Positions 46,342-55,014 of a stretch of 58,672 nt of DNA are shown here, piece by piece. The first letter of the stretch is position 1; every line of letters begins with the position of its first letter. A program made the position numbers and the translations under genes. Source of the DNA: a virus; the IMG/VR virus record IMGVR_UViG_3300008108_003686, positions 1 to 58,672 of that record. One strand, written 5' to 3'. The notes under the pieces are model-generated. The model was given only the letters and a program-made list of their open reading frames with translations. It made no database searches and was not told the origin of the DNA.

Positions 46342-47768
46342 CCTTCTAAGTCAAAACTCCAGTATCCGGCTGTATATTCGCCCTCAAATGATTTAAGCCA
46401 TTGACCATCTTCCCATTTGTACTGGATACCAGTTTTAAGATTTTTAATGTAGTAAGGTTCAGTGTGCTCAATCAAAGGATCAAAAATCACTGCCCAACTA
46501 TCACCGTCCCATTCAATTATAGAATTTGCGACCGCCACAAAGTCCGAATCATCAGAATTTTTCCATGCGTCAGCACCGTCAACATTGCCCTCTGATCCAA
46601 TATCTTCTAATATTAGATATTTTGTTCCCAGCAGTAAACTTGTTCTGGGGTCATATGTCTGCGGATTTATAATAGCGTTAATGATTAAGTCAGTTTGGGG
46701 TTCAGAATCAGAATCAAAATCTACTACTAAAAATTGTGAATCCACTTCATTGATACTAAATGTACCCACCAACTCATAGCCGCTAGGTTGTAAGAATCTA
46801 ATTCGACTTATACCAGGACGATATTTTCCATACTGGGGAATAATTTTATTCCAGTCAATCACAGCAGCAGCCTTTTTAGGTATGTCTAACCCACTTTCAA
46901 CAACAGCTTCATTAACATCTAAAGCACTAACGTAATATGATCCTGTTTCAAAACCTGTAACAGTCTTTGATGAAAGTAATAATACACCAAAGTTTCCAGG
47001 AGTGGTAATAATTGATGTTGATTTAATATCTTTAGAATCAACTGGACTATTAAATGCTAGCTCGGCTAATGGTTTTAACTGTCCATCATCGTCAAACATA
47101 TTCATAATAATATTCTGTACGACACCAAGTTTTTTAACTTTAACTGGCGGACTTATATAGATAGGCATTTCAAAATCTAATGAACATATATCTATATCAA
47201 CTTCGGTTCCTTGGGGAATAGCTCGAGAAGTAAAATTAGATGCGGTTAATTCAACAACACTAAGACTAGTCCAATCAATGTAATTGTCTGTGGTTTGTAC
47301 TTCTAAGCTAGGATTGAATAACACTAATATTTGTTCTAACAACTGTAGTTTTTGATCGGTGTTAGAACTCCAAATGTCTGCTCTCATGCTTAGTTTAAAT
47401 GGTGTAGGCATTAATCTTTCAATGGTATACCCGCCACCTTGTGTATTATCATATATAGGTTGACCTGTTTCGTCATCAAACGATTCAAAAGATCTACCAC
47501 GGATACTAACTTTACTAACATAACTTGCGTCAGCTAATCTATTTCTATCTAGTTCTATTCCAGTAATATAACAGGCAATCTTAGGAACGCTAGGCATTTT
47601 GTTTTCAGAATTTTCTCTAATAATCTGTGCTACCTGTTTAGTAAGATCGCCATAGGCTACTGGAACTTGTTTTAAAGATCCATCGCCCGCTTGATACTTA
47701 AACCCAATAAAGATACGCATAAACTGAGTTACGTATCTTCTTATCTGTCCGTCATAGAAAAAATCCAT
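46338..47768 (-). CDS. 15: Tail sheath stabiliser and completion protein, T4 gp15 homologue
   Basis: This 476-residue protein opens MDFFYDGQIRRYVTQFMRIF, matching the start of T4 gp15 (aromatic residues, then RRY and a hydrophobic run), followed by QVPVAYGD where T4 has a V-P-I-T-Y-A segment. MPTPFKLSMRADIWSSNTD corresponds to the P-x-x-x-x-x-E-L-S-I-x-T region and LLEQILVLFNPSLEV to the V-E-Q-I-L-P-Y-F-x-P stretch. gp15 caps the tail and joins it to the neck. T4 gp15 is 272 residues. The additional ~200 C-terminal residues (SFEGEYTAGYWSFDLEG end) have no T4 counterpart. Start and stop overlap neighbours by 1 and 4 bases. Confidence 0.85.
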   Translation of the reverse strand: MDFFYDGQIRRYVTQFMRIFIGFKYQAGDGSLKQVPVAYGDLTKQVAQIIRENSENKMPSVPKIACYITGIELDRNRLADASYVSKVSIRGRSFESFDDETGQPIYDNTQGGGYTIERLMPTPFKLSMRADIWSSNTDQKLQLLEQILVLFNPSLEVQTTDNYIDWTSLSVVELTASNFTSRAIPQGTEVDIDICSLDFEMPIYISPPVKVKKLGVVQNIIMNMFDDDGQLKPLAELAFNSPVDSKDIKSTSIITTPGNFGVLLLSSKTVTGFETGSYYVSALDVNEAVVESGLDIPKKAAAVIDWNKIIPQYGKYRPGISRIRFLQPSGYELVGTFSINEVDSQFLVVDFDSDSEPQTDLIINAIINPQTYDPRTSLLLGTKYLILEDIGSEGNVDGADAWKNSDDSDFVAVANSIIEWDGDSWAVIFDPLIEHTEPYYIKNLKTGIQYKWEDGQWLKSFEGEYTAGYWSFDLEG

Positions 47769-48982
47769 TATTCATCCGCCTTAGGTCTTAATGCTTTGCT
47801 CAAGCTCTGTTTTTCTTTAACCAGTTTGCCATCTATCATTCTTTCATTTGTGTTATTGATAAATGTGCCTTTTTGGTTTTGTCTTGTGTCCCTACCTTCA
47901 AATCTTTCTCCAGATTCGGTGTCAGAAGTTCCAAGATTACTCATGGTCATTCTTACGTTGTCTTCGTATTTGACCCAACGCTTGCCATTGAATCTAAACA
48001 ATCTCTTAGGGAAATAATCTGTTCTAAGACAGAACTGCCCTTCTACTGGGGTGCCGGGGAACGTAATACCGCTGGTAAAAGGAGCACCGTTGGGAGTTGC
48101 TCCATCTTCGTGATAACTTTGATATCCATCTTTGGTTGGTGTTGCTATAATGACACTGGCATCTACCGCAGCACTTTCGTTGCTGGCTTCAATATCACCG
48201 TCGTCTGTGGTGACTAGTTTTACATTTCCTTGCTCATCTAATGGTACGGTGTAATACATTGTGGTATCATAGCCACTCTTGGGAGCATCTGATTCGGCTT
48301 GATCTAATACTGCTTCGGTGATACGCATCTCTGTTTCATAGGTGCTCATTATATCACGCAAGGTAGTATTAGTATCCTCTCCAGTATCGTCGGCTAACCC
48401 ATCTAGAATCTGTTTGAATTCTTGACTGTCTACTAATGGAGTACATTTTGCTCTATACAAGTGTGGATACCATGTGGCAGAAAATCCCTCTGCAGCTCGA
48501 CTAACTTCTTCTATAACATAAAATCTTTTTAGAGCAAATTTTAAATCGTTCAAGGCATTGTAATCTTTCAAATGCGGTAGCTCAATAACGTCCCCAGCTA
48601 GTAATTTTCTACCTATTTTTTCTACAGTATCATTAATATGGAAAGTGATAAAAACTGTGTCGTTCTGTAAAAATAAACCAAACTGTGATAGATTAAAATC
48701 TAGATCGCTTATGTTGTATACACCTCTCAAAATGTATACATCGGGGTCGTATTTTCTGTCTCTGTTTTCTAGAAACAACAAATCTTGTATTTGTAACTCA
48801 GGAATACCACCAGTATAAACCGGTGTTGTAGGTGTGCTAGCACCGGGCAACGGATCACCAGGTCCTATATATTTGTGAACTAAAACATCTGTACCACCAA
48901 CTTGGAACATTTCCCAGATATTTTTGTCTATAAATTTGTAATCATTGCCTTTTTCGGGCTTGTATAAACTGAGTCTTGGCAT
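47768..48982 (-). CDS. 14: Neck protein, T4 gp14 homologue
   Basis: This protein has 404 residues from MPRLSLYKPEKGNDYKFIDK. The text DKNIWEMFQVGGTDVLVHKY, the beta-rich middle LSQFGLFLQNDTVFITFHIN, LAGDVIELPHLKD and FYVIEEVSRAAEG match the gp14 layout (T4: G-D-L-I-Y-F-P then E-I-N-W-V-E). gp14 joins heads to tails with gp13. ATGs at 49024 and 48988 are alternatives. I prefer 48982 because a minus-strand TAAATA (48995-48990) predicts +1 at 48984. It is on the opposite strand from gene 13, so the two neck genes diverge. T4 gp14 has 256 residues; the extra length here includes a Gly/Pro-rich GPGDPLPGASTPTTP insert. Confidence 0.82.
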   Translation of the reverse strand: MPRLSLYKPEKGNDYKFIDKNIWEMFQVGGTDVLVHKYIGPGDPLPGASTPTTPVYTGGIPELQIQDLLFLENRDRKYDPDVYILRGVYNISDLDFNLSQFGLFLQNDTVFITFHINDTVEKIGRKLLAGDVIELPHLKDYNALNDLKFALKRFYVIEEVSRAAEGFSATWYPHLYRAKCTPLVDSQEFKQILDGLADDTGEDTNTTLRDIMSTYETEMRITEAVLDQAESDAPKSGYDTTMYYTVPLDEQGNVKLVTTDDGDIEASNESAAVDASVIIATPTKDGYQSYHEDGATPNGAPFTSGITFPGTPVEGQFCLRTDYFPKRLFRFNGKRWVKYEDNVRMTMSNLGTSDTESGERFEGRDTRQNQKGTFINNTNERMIDGKLVKEKQSLSKALRPKADE

Positions 48983-48989
48983 AGTCATA

Positions 48990-48997
48990 TATTTACC
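48990..48997 (-). promoter_or_regulatory. Possible late promoter for gene 14 (minus strand)
   Basis: Minus-strand GGTAAATA. Using T4 spacing the +1 is 48984, two bases before the ATG at 48982. It lies back to back with the plus-strand gene 13 promoter, the two TAAATA cores nine bases apart. Confidence 0.45.
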
Positions 48998-49002
48998 GCT
49001 GT

Positions 49003-49010
49003 AATAAATA
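49003..49010 (+). promoter_or_regulatory. T4-like late promoter giving a leaderless gene 13 mRNA
   Basis: AATAAATA then CTAGC then ATG at 49016. The TAAATA core ends exactly five bases before the start codon, so the predicted +1 is the A of ATG. There is no ribosome-binding sequence upstream. Confidence 0.7.
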
Positions 49011-49015
49011 CTAGC

Positions 49016-49780
49016 ATGAGCCAACTAGATCAAGAAAAACAAAAAGTATTCGACTATTGTCGCTTAATGCTGGGCGACGGCATGGTCGACGTAGAACTAG
49101 ACCCGCAGCACTACGAAACAGCAATTCAGCGTAGTTTAGCAGTGTTTCGGCAACGAGGGGATAATTCTGTAGAAGAAAGTTTTGCGTTTTTAACCCTATC
49201 CGAAGATCAAAACGTTTATACCTTACCAAACGAAATCCAAGTAGTACGGGAAATTTATCGACGAAGCATTGGATCTAGATCTGGTGGCGGTGGCGGTGGA
49301 ACAGTGTTTGAACCGTTCAACTTAGCCTATACAAATACCTATTTGTTAAGTTCAACTAATATGGGCGGGTTATTAACATATGAATTGTTTGCTGGATATC
49401 AAGAACGTGTGGGCAAGATGTTTGGCAGTTTTATACAATTTACATGGCACGCTCAATCTCACAAGCTAACTATACATCAACGTCCTAGAACTGACGAAGA
49501 AATTATGCTCTGGTGCTACAACACACGCCCAGACGTGGCTATCCTAGTTGATACCTATGCCGGTCAATGGATCAAAGACTACACATTAGCTAACTGTAAA
49601 ATGATGCTTGGCCAAGCCCGCGAGAAATTTGCTCAAATTGCTGGCCCACAGGGCGGCACATCATTAAATGGTGCTACACTTAAACAAGAAGCAACAGCTG
49701 ATATTGAACGACTAACAGCGGAATTGGTTAACTTTGTTCCTGGTCATGCTAATGCTGGATACACTTTCGTAGTCGGTTGA
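49016..49780 (+). CDS. 13: Neck protein, T4 gp13 homologue
   Basis: This 254-residue protein opens MSQLDQEKQKVFDYCRLMLG, followed by DVELDPQHYETAIQRSLAVF, NVYTLPNEIQVVREIYRR, a Gly-rich loop SGGGGGGT and TWHAQSHKLTIHQRP. The region YAGQWIKDYTLANCKMMLGQ and the C-terminal helix are typical of the gp13 neck family, the connector between portal and tail. T4 gp13 is 309 residues. There is no ribosome site: the TAAATA promoter ends five bases before the ATG. Orientation is opposite to 14 and 15, unlike the T4 map, where 13, 14 and 15 are consecutive on one strand. Confidence 0.87.
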   Translation: MSQLDQEKQKVFDYCRLMLGDGMVDVELDPQHYETAIQRSLAVFRQRGDNSVEESFAFLTLSEDQNVYTLPNEIQVVREIYRRSIGSRSGGGGGGTVFEPFNLAYTNTYLLSSTNMGGLLTYELFAGYQERVGKMFGSFIQFTWHAQSHKLTIHQRPRTDEEIMLWCYNTRPDVAILVDTYAGQWIKDYTLANCKMMLGQAREKFAQIAGPQGGTSLNGATLKQEATADIERLTAELVNFVPGHANAGYTFVVG

Positions 49781-49805
49781 CCGTAAAATAAAAAACTGCT
49801 ACAAT
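49777..49805 (+). promoter_or_regulatory. Sigma70-type promoter of the dNMP kinase gene
   Basis: TTGACC (49777-49782), a 17-base spacer, TACAAT (49800-49805). The predicted +1 is near 49812 and AGGAG at 49818-49822 precedes the ATG at 49828. It overlaps the end of gene 13. Confidence 0.7.
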
Positions 49806-49827
49806 ATTAGTATTGTTAGGAGATACT

Positions 49828-50487
49828 ATGATTATTGGAGTATGCGGTTTTATTGGATCAGGCAAAGACACCATTGCTGATTATCTTGTAAACTTTCACG
49901 AATTTAGACGCGAATCGTTTGCCAACACATTAAAAGATGCTGTGGCATCAGTATTCGGCTGGGACAGAACCATGCTTGAAGGCCGTACTAAAGAAGCCCG
50001 AGAATGGCGAGAACAAGTAGATCCATGGTGGGCAGAACGTCTATCGATGCCTACGTTAACTCCTAGATGGGTATTACAATACTGGGGCACAGAAGTTTGC
50101 CGCAAAAGTTTCCATGATGACATATGGATTGCTAGTCTAGAAAATAAACTTAGAAATTCCAAAGACAACGTAGTAATTTCAGATTGTAGATTTCCTAATG
50201 AAATACAAAGCATTCGAAAGGCTGGCGGAATAGTAGTAAGAGTAGTCCGCGGACCGGAACCCGAATGGTATAACGATGCTGTAGCTGTCAATCACGGACC
50301 AAAACATGTACATTGGGCTTTAAGCAAAGATAGATTAAATCAATTTAAAATACATGCTTCGGAAACAGCCTGGGTAGGGACAAAGTTTGATGCTGTATTA
50401 GATAACAACGATGGTATATCAGACCTATTTGAAAAGATTGAAGGATTGATTAAAAATCAGCAACAAGATCACCTTGTTTCCATTTAA
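49828..50487 (+). CDS. 1: Deoxynucleoside monophosphate kinase, T4 gp1 family
   Basis: This 219-residue protein starts five bases after AGGAG with MIIGVCGFIGSGKDTIADYL, a P-loop (G-F-I-G-S-G-K-D-T) near residues 7-15. FRRESFANTLKDAVASVFGW, PRWVLQYWGTEVCR and NVVISDCRFPNEIQSIR are the substrate-binding and Asp/Arg segments typical of phage dNMP kinases (T4 gene 1 product, 241 residues). These enzymes phosphorylate dNMPs for phage DNA synthesis. The product acts during replication, which fits its own sigma70-type promoter among late genes. The end overlaps the convergent HNH gene by 38 bases. Confidence 0.9.
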   Translation: MIIGVCGFIGSGKDTIADYLVNFHEFRRESFANTLKDAVASVFGWDRTMLEGRTKEAREWREQVDPWWAERLSMPTLTPRWVLQYWGTEVCRKSFHDDIWIASLENKLRNSKDNVVISDCRFPNEIQSIRKAGGIVVRVVRGPEPEWYNDAVAVNHGPKHVHWALSKDRLNQFKIHASETAWVGTKFDAVLDNNDGISDLFEKIEGLIKNQQQDHLVSI

Positions 50488-50785
50488 TGCCTTCTTTAGC
50501 TAACACTCGTTGACAGTTAGCACATACTGTTTTTAGATTAGCAATCTTACAATTATTAAGATCTTCATCGACATGATAAACTGCGAAAATTTCAGGGTGC
50601 GGTGATTTAAAACCGCATTTGTCGCAGGCATTTTTTTTCCTATACCCTGCTCTATACCATCTAGGTATGCCGTGATACTTTCCGTGTTTTAAACAGATTT
50701 CGCAAAGAGATCTATAATAGATTCTTTTTTCTTTGCGATAGTTTATAGCGGCCGGCCTTTGTCCGCATTTACATAGGGGTCTCAT
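50450..50785 (-). CDS. HNH endonuclease-like protein with zinc Cys pairs
   Basis: The protein has 111 residues from MRPLCKCGQRPAAINYRK. Cys pairs CKC, CEIC, CDKC and CANC suggest zinc ribs. The HNH core is VYHVDEDLNNCKIANLKTVC (His, Asn, and Asn in the last motif), followed by NCQRVLAKEG. I choose the ATG at 50785 over 50875 because it begins the conserved Cys region and a minus-strand TTTAAATA ends exactly five bases before it. It lies opposite to the surrounding late genes, between dNMP kinase and sheath, the kind of spot occupied by free-standing homing-type endonucleases. Target and activity are unknown. Confidence 0.82.
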   Translation of the reverse strand: MRPLCKCGQRPAAINYRKEKRIYYRSLCEICLKHGKYHGIPRWYRAGYRKKNACDKCGFKSPHPEIFAVYHVDEDLNNCKIANLKTVCANCQRVLAKEGIKWKQGDLVADF

Positions 50786-50790
50786 ACATC

Positions 50791-50798
50791 TATTTAAA
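50791..50798 (-). promoter_or_regulatory. T4-like late promoter for the HNH gene, leaderless
   Basis: Minus-strand TTTAAATA then GATGT then ATG (50785). The five-base gap puts the predicted +1 on the A of the start codon. Confidence 0.6.
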
Positions 50799-50858
50799 GA
50801 ATTTGGACCTTTTTCACCCCTTTTCCGACAGTTTAAACTCTGTGTTTTTTGGTTTACT

Positions 50859-50867
50859 GAATAAATA
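50859..50867 (+). promoter_or_regulatory. T4-like late promoter of the sheath gene
   Basis: GAATAAATA, predicted +1 near 50873, followed by AGGAG at 50889-50893 eight bases before the gene 18 ATG. Confidence 0.65.
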
Positions 50868-50901
50868 TTATACAAGATTCAAACCATCAGGAGACAACGG
50901 A

Positions 50902-53900
50902 ATGGCACTTAATTCACCAGGCGTAGAAGTTACAGTAATCGATGAGAGTTTTTATACTCCAGCTGAAAGCAGCACGACTCCATTAATCGTAATTGCTACT
51001 GCAGAAAACAAAGCAAACGCTAGCGGAACAGGTACCGCACAAGGTACACTAGCAACCAACGCAGGTAAAGTATACAAAGTTTCAAGTCAAAGAGAACTTG
51101 TTGATTTCTTTGGCACACCAACATTTAGGAGAACAATATCAGGTTCTCCAATACACGGGGACGAAAGAAACGAATATGGCTTACAGACAGCCTATAGTTT
51201 CTTGGGATCTGCTAATTCTGCCTATGTAGTCAGAGCAGCAGTAAATTTAGATGACCTAACTGCTAAATCAGAAATTCCTGGTTCTGAAGCAACAAGCGGT
51301 CAGTGGTGGTTAGATACTCAAAGTACCAACTGGGGTATTTTTGAGTGGGATTCAGCTCCTGCCGGATTAGCAGGACAAAAATTTAATAACAAAGTGCCCG
51401 TTGTCATTACCGCAGAAGATACAGAAAGTCTAAACGGAACCCAACCAGCTAGTGGTGTTGGTCGTGTTGGCGACTATGCTGTAGTTACAGCGTCTGATGT
51501 TATCAGAGTCTATTACAAAGGCAAAGATTATACTACAGTAGGCGAACCAGTATCTTGGGAATTGCTAGGTACAAAAGAATGGCGTAAGTTTTGGCCATCA
51601 TTTACAGCCGAAATAGACGGACATTCATCAAAAACAAGTTCATCAACTTTTATTATTAATGGAGTACAGATTAACGTTCCAGCTTATACAACTGTAGGCG
51701 GCATGGTTACATTGATTAATAATGCTTTAATCCAAGGTGTTAGAGCAGCTAACGTAAATGGATTTGTAACATTATACATTACAGACGCTACAGATGACAT
51801 GGTTGGCGATTCAACTGGCAGTAACGCTCTTGTATTACAAGATGGATCAGCAACTGTGTTAAGTTTATTTGGCGTTGCAGCAGGAACATATTACGGTCCA
51901 GAATTATCTATGTCTCCGCATACACAAGTTCCTCAATGGAAATCAAACGCTGCTATTTCTAGACCAAGCGGATCTATATGGGTTAAGACAACTGATCCTA
52001 ATCTTGGAGCACGTTGGAGAGTAAAACGTTGGAATAGTTCTTCTAAATCATGGTTAGAAGTAGCTGCTCCTTTATCGGCTAACGCACAAGGTGCTATCTT
52101 TGGAGTTAACAAAACAGGTGGCGGTGCTGGGATTGATAAAGATACAGTGTATGTACAATACAATTACACTGAAGATACTGGCTACGATAACACACCTCAA
52201 ACTGCTAGTTTTAAAATTTTTGTTAGAAAAATTAAAGGTGCGACATCTGTAACATCTGATACAATTGGAGCAGGAACATTTAGTGGTTCTTACACATTTA
52301 GTATGAGAGAAAGTCTTGTTAATAATGCTAGTCTTTCAAGTGCTATTTCAATAACTTTTACCTCAGCAGGTACAGGTGCGGATGCTAATACATTAAGACA
52401 GGCTATTAACAATGCTGGTTTTGTAAACGTTGAAGCTACAGTACTAGATGGTAAAATTACAATTACTCATAAACTAGGCGGTGAGATTAGAATTATCGAT
52501 GGCGATGATTTGTTTACTGATGCTGGTTTTGTTGAATATAATGTAACAGACGCTACAGGAACTCCAAATTTCTACGGATCTCCGAGCGTCAGCAGCGACT
52601 TTGATTATGTTATCAGCAACTATATGCCAATGTCTGGTACATCTACAGGGTATGTAGCATCTTCAGATGCTCCGTTAAACGATCCAGCAGATGGTCAAAG
52701 ATGGTTTAACAGTTTAGTAGATCAAGTAGACATTATGATACACAACGGATCTGCCTGGGTAGGTTACAAATATAGCGGCAGTGGCGGTATTGCTACAACA
52801 GCATCCCCAGTGTATGTTAACGGCACAGACCCAATGGGACCAATTGTTAACTCTGTTCGACCATTGCTACAAAGTGATGGTACTGCTTTAGTGACCGGCG
52901 ACCTATGGATTGATGCTAGCGATCTAGAAAATTATCCTGTAATCTACAAATACCAAGACGGCTTAACTGACCAGATAGCAAATAATTGGGTATTGATTGA
53001 CAAGAGCGATAGCACATCAGAAGATGGTATTGTGTTTGGCGATGCTCGATGGGACTTAAACGGCGAGTCAAAAGATCCTGCTACAATCTTAGAATTGTTA
53101 AGCAGTGATTTTGTAGACTACGACGCACCAGATCCTGACCTATATCCAAGAGGTATTTTGTTATTCAATACTCGTAGAAGCGGTTTCAATATTAAAAAGT
53201 ATGTTAGAAACCATGTTAACACATCGGCAGACAATGTCCGCTACGGTGACGAGTCAATGATAGATTATGAGTCAGCACGTTGGGTATCTGATTCTGGTAG
53301 CGACTTTGGTCGTAAAGCACAGCGTCAAGTGGTTGTTGAGGCGTTAAAAGGTTTATTAAATTCTAACGCTGAAATACGTGAAGACGAAGTTCGTAATTTC
53401 AATCTTATTGCTACACCAGGATATCCTGAAGTACTACAAGAAATGATTGCTCTAAATATTGATCGCGGAACAACAGCATTTGTTGTAGGCGATGCTCCTT
53501 TTAGATTGCTTCCAGACACTAATTCATTAAACAACTGGGGCAAAAACGTTAATGCTGCTACTGACAACGGAGACGTAGGTTTAGTTAGCTCAGATGCGTA
53601 TGCCGGAGTATTTTATCCAGCAGGATTAACCAGTGATAATACTGGTAACACAATCATGGTACCACCAAGCTACATGATGTTAAGAACTATTGCTTTAAAT
53701 GATCAAGTATCTTATCCATGGTTTGCTCCAGCAGGTATAAGACGAGGCGGTGTTACTAATGCTACATCAGTAGGATACCTAGAAAGCAAAACAGGACAAT
53801 TTAAACCTGTAGCATTAACAGAAGGACAGCGTGACACATTAGCTAATATTAGAGTTAATCCTTTAACATTCTTTAACGGTGTTGGTCTAGTAAACTATGG

Positions 53901-54261
53901 ACAAAAAACCCTAAGTACTGGATCATCAGCATTAGACAGAATTAACGTAGCACGTTTGGTAATTTATCTACGCAGTCAGTTAAGCAGATTAGCTAAACCG
54001 TTTGTGTTTGAACCTAACGATAAACTTACAAGAGACGAAGTTAGACAGGCAGTAGAAAGTCTGTTGCTAGAGCTTGTAGGTCTACGTGCTATCTATGACT
54101 ATGCTGTGGTCTGCGATGAAACAAATAACACTCCAGCAAGGATTGATCGAAATGAACTATATGTAGATATCGCAATTGAACCAGTAAAAGCAATTGAATT
54201 TATTTACATCCCATTGAGATTGAAAAATACAGGGGAGATAGCAGCATCGAGAGCATCTTAA
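50902..54261 (+). CDS. 18: Tail sheath protein, T4 gp18 homologue, enlarged
   Basis: This 1119-residue protein starts MALNSPGVEVTVIDESFY, the classic sheath N-terminus (SPGVEV), eight bases after AGGAG. The N-terminal domain (KVSSQRELVDFFGTPTF; AYSFLGSANSAYVVRAAV) and the C-terminal domain (MIALNIDRGTTAFVVGDAPF, NVARLVIYLRSQLSRLAKPF, FIYIPLRLKNTGEI) match gp18. T4 gp18 has 659 residues. The excess sits in the middle, including two related blocks near 247-333 (STFIINGVQINVPAYTT) and 453-553 (DANTLRQAINNAGFVNVEAT), probably surface domains on the sheath. The sheath polymer contracts to drive the tube through the envelope. The earlier in-frame start at 50803 is rejected because it precedes the promoter. 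Confidence 0.95.
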   Translation: MALNSPGVEVTVIDESFYTPAESSTTPLIVIATAENKANASGTGTAQGTLATNAGKVYKVSSQRELVDFFGTPTFRRTISGSPIHGDERNEYGLQTAYSFLGSANSAYVVRAAVNLDDLTAKSEIPGSEATSGQWWLDTQSTNWGIFEWDSAPAGLAGQKFNNKVPVVITAEDTESLNGTQPASGVGRVGDYAVVTASDVIRVYYKGKDYTTVGEPVSWELLGTKEWRKFWPSFTAEIDGHSSKTSSSTFIINGVQINVPAYTTVGGMVTLINNALIQGVRAANVNGFVTLYITDATDDMVGDSTGSNALVLQDGSATVLSLFGVAAGTYYGPELSMSPHTQVPQWKSNAAISRPSGSIWVKTTDPNLGARWRVKRWNSSSKSWLEVAAPLSANAQGAIFGVNKTGGGAGIDKDTVYVQYNYTEDTGYDNTPQTASFKIFVRKIKGATSVTSDTIGAGTFSGSYTFSMRESLVNNASLSSAISITFTSAGTGADANTLRQAINNAGFVNVEATVLDGKITITHKLGGEIRIIDGDDLFTDAGFVEYNVTDATGTPNFYGSPSVSSDFDYVISNYMPMSGTSTGYVASSDAPLNDPADGQRWFNSLVDQVDIMIHNGSAWVGYKYSGSGGIATTASPVYVNGTDPMGPIVNSVRPLLQSDGTALVTGDLWIDASDLENYPVIYKYQDGLTDQIANNWVLIDKSDSTSEDGIVFGDARWDLNGESKDPATILELLSSDFVDYDAPDPDLYPRGILLFNTRRSGFNIKKYVRNHVNTSADNVRYGDESMIDYESARWVSDSGSDFGRKAQRQVVVEALKGLLNSNAEIREDEVRNFNLIATPGYPEVLQEMIALNIDRGTTAFVVGDAPFRLLPDTNSLNNWGKNVNAATDNGDVGLVSSDAYAGVFYPAGLTSDNTGNTIMVPPSYMMLRTIALNDQVSYPWFAPAGIRRGGVTNATSVGYLESKTGQFKPVALTEGQRDTLANIRVNPLTFFNGVGLVNYGQKTLSTGSSALDRINVARLVIYLRSQLSRLAKPFVFEPNDKLTRDEVRQAVESLLLELVGLRAIYDYAVVCDETNNTPARIDRNELYVDIAIEPVKAIEFIYIPLRLKNTGEIAASRAS

Positions 54262-54262
54262 T

Positions 54263-54286
54263 AATTGGGGGCTTTGTCCCCCAATT
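54263..54286 (+). terminator. Strong hairpin after the sheath gene
   Basis: AATTGGGGG (54263-54271) pairs with CCCCCAATT (54278-54286) over CTTTGT. There is no following T-run, so it may act as an attenuator or 3'-end stabiliser rather than a full terminator. Confidence 0.6.
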
Positions 54287-54292
54287 ATAAGA

Positions 54293-54300
54293 GATAAATA
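54293..54300 (+). promoter_or_regulatory. T4-like late promoter of the tube gene
   Basis: GATAAATA, predicted +1 near 54306. GGAG at 54310-54313 lies nine bases before the gene 19 ATG. Confidence 0.7.
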
Positions 54301-54322
54301 ATATTATCCGGAGCATAAGAAT

Positions 54323-54955
54323 ATGGCAATTTCAACACTATCAAAATTAACAGTACCTTTGGCAACAGACGCTTCGTCTAGTGCTCAGGGCTTGTTAATG
54401 CCCAAGCTAAAGTATAGATTTAGGGTGGTCTTACAAGGCTTCGGGGCAAATGGAACAGTAGCAACTGAATTAACAAAACAAGTAAATGATATTACTCGTC
54501 CTAAAGTAAACTTTGAAGAAATAGAACTTCCAATTTACAACTCAAGAGTATACCTAGCAGGTAGACACAATTGGGAACCAGTAACATTAAACGTGAGAGA
54601 TGATGCTACAGGATCTATCCAACGCCTGTGCGGTGAGCAGATTCAGAAACAATTTGACTTCTTCGAACAATCAGGAGCAGCATCTGCTCAAGACTATAAG
54701 TTCACTACACTAATCGAACTACTAGATGGCGGAAATGGTGCTCAAACACCTAACGTGCTAGAAACATTTGAATTGTACGGTTGTTTCGTACAAAACATCG
54801 ATTACGGTGATTTAAACTATACATCAAACGAACCAGCAATGATTGCACTAGCAATACGTTACGATAACGCGATCCAATACAAAGGCGGCGGCATTGACGG
54901 CATTGGTAGAAACATTGGTGCTAGAACTCTTGGTAGCCTAGCTACAGGAAGTTAA
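54323..54955 (+). CDS. 19: Tail tube protein, T4 gp19 homologue
   Basis: This 210-residue protein (T4 gp19 163) follows the sheath gene directly. Tube-fold landmarks: MPKLKYRFRVVLQGFG, VNDITRPKVNFEEIELP, RVYLAGRHNWEPVTLNVRDD and FELYGCFVQNIDYGDLNYTS, ending in the strand IALAIRYDNAIQY. gp19 hexamers stack to form the inner tube. Between the strong hairpin after 18 and the terminator after it, gene 19 has its own promoter and terminator, as expected for a high-copy structural protein. A Gly-rich C-terminus (GGGIDGIGRNIGARTL) is additional to T4. Confidence 0.92.
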   Translation: MAISTLSKLTVPLATDASSSAQGLLMPKLKYRFRVVLQGFGANGTVATELTKQVNDITRPKVNFEEIELPIYNSRVYLAGRHNWEPVTLNVRDDATGSIQRLCGEQIQKQFDFFEQSGAASAQDYKFTTLIELLDGGNGAQTPNVLETFELYGCFVQNIDYGDLNYTSNEPAMIALAIRYDNAIQYKGGGIDGIGRNIGARTLGSLATGS

Positions 54956-54973
54956 TATCACAAAATTAAATCA

Positions 54974-54998
54974 AGCCCGGAATCCCCGGGCTTTTTTT
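54974..54998 (+). terminator. Rho-independent terminator after gene 19
   Basis: Stem AGCCCGG (54974-54980) / CCGGGCT (54986-54992), loop AATCC, then a run of seven T. It lies just before the leaderless promoter of the next gene. Confidence 0.92.
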
Positions 54999-55001
54999 AT
55001 C

Positions 55002-55009
55002 ACTAAATA
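55002..55009 (+). promoter_or_regulatory. T4-like late promoter giving a leaderless mRNA
   Basis: ACTAAATA then ATATT then ATG (55015). It follows a terminator by a few bases and precedes the ATG by five, so transcripts starting here should have no leader. No ribosome site is present. Confidence 0.65.
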
Positions 55010-55014
55010 ATATT

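Noticed and set aside
50803-50901. Extension of the sheath gene to 50803
   Set aside because: A late promoter (50859-50867) and a ribosome site (50889-50893) lie inside this stretch, and sheath proteins begin near SPGVEV.
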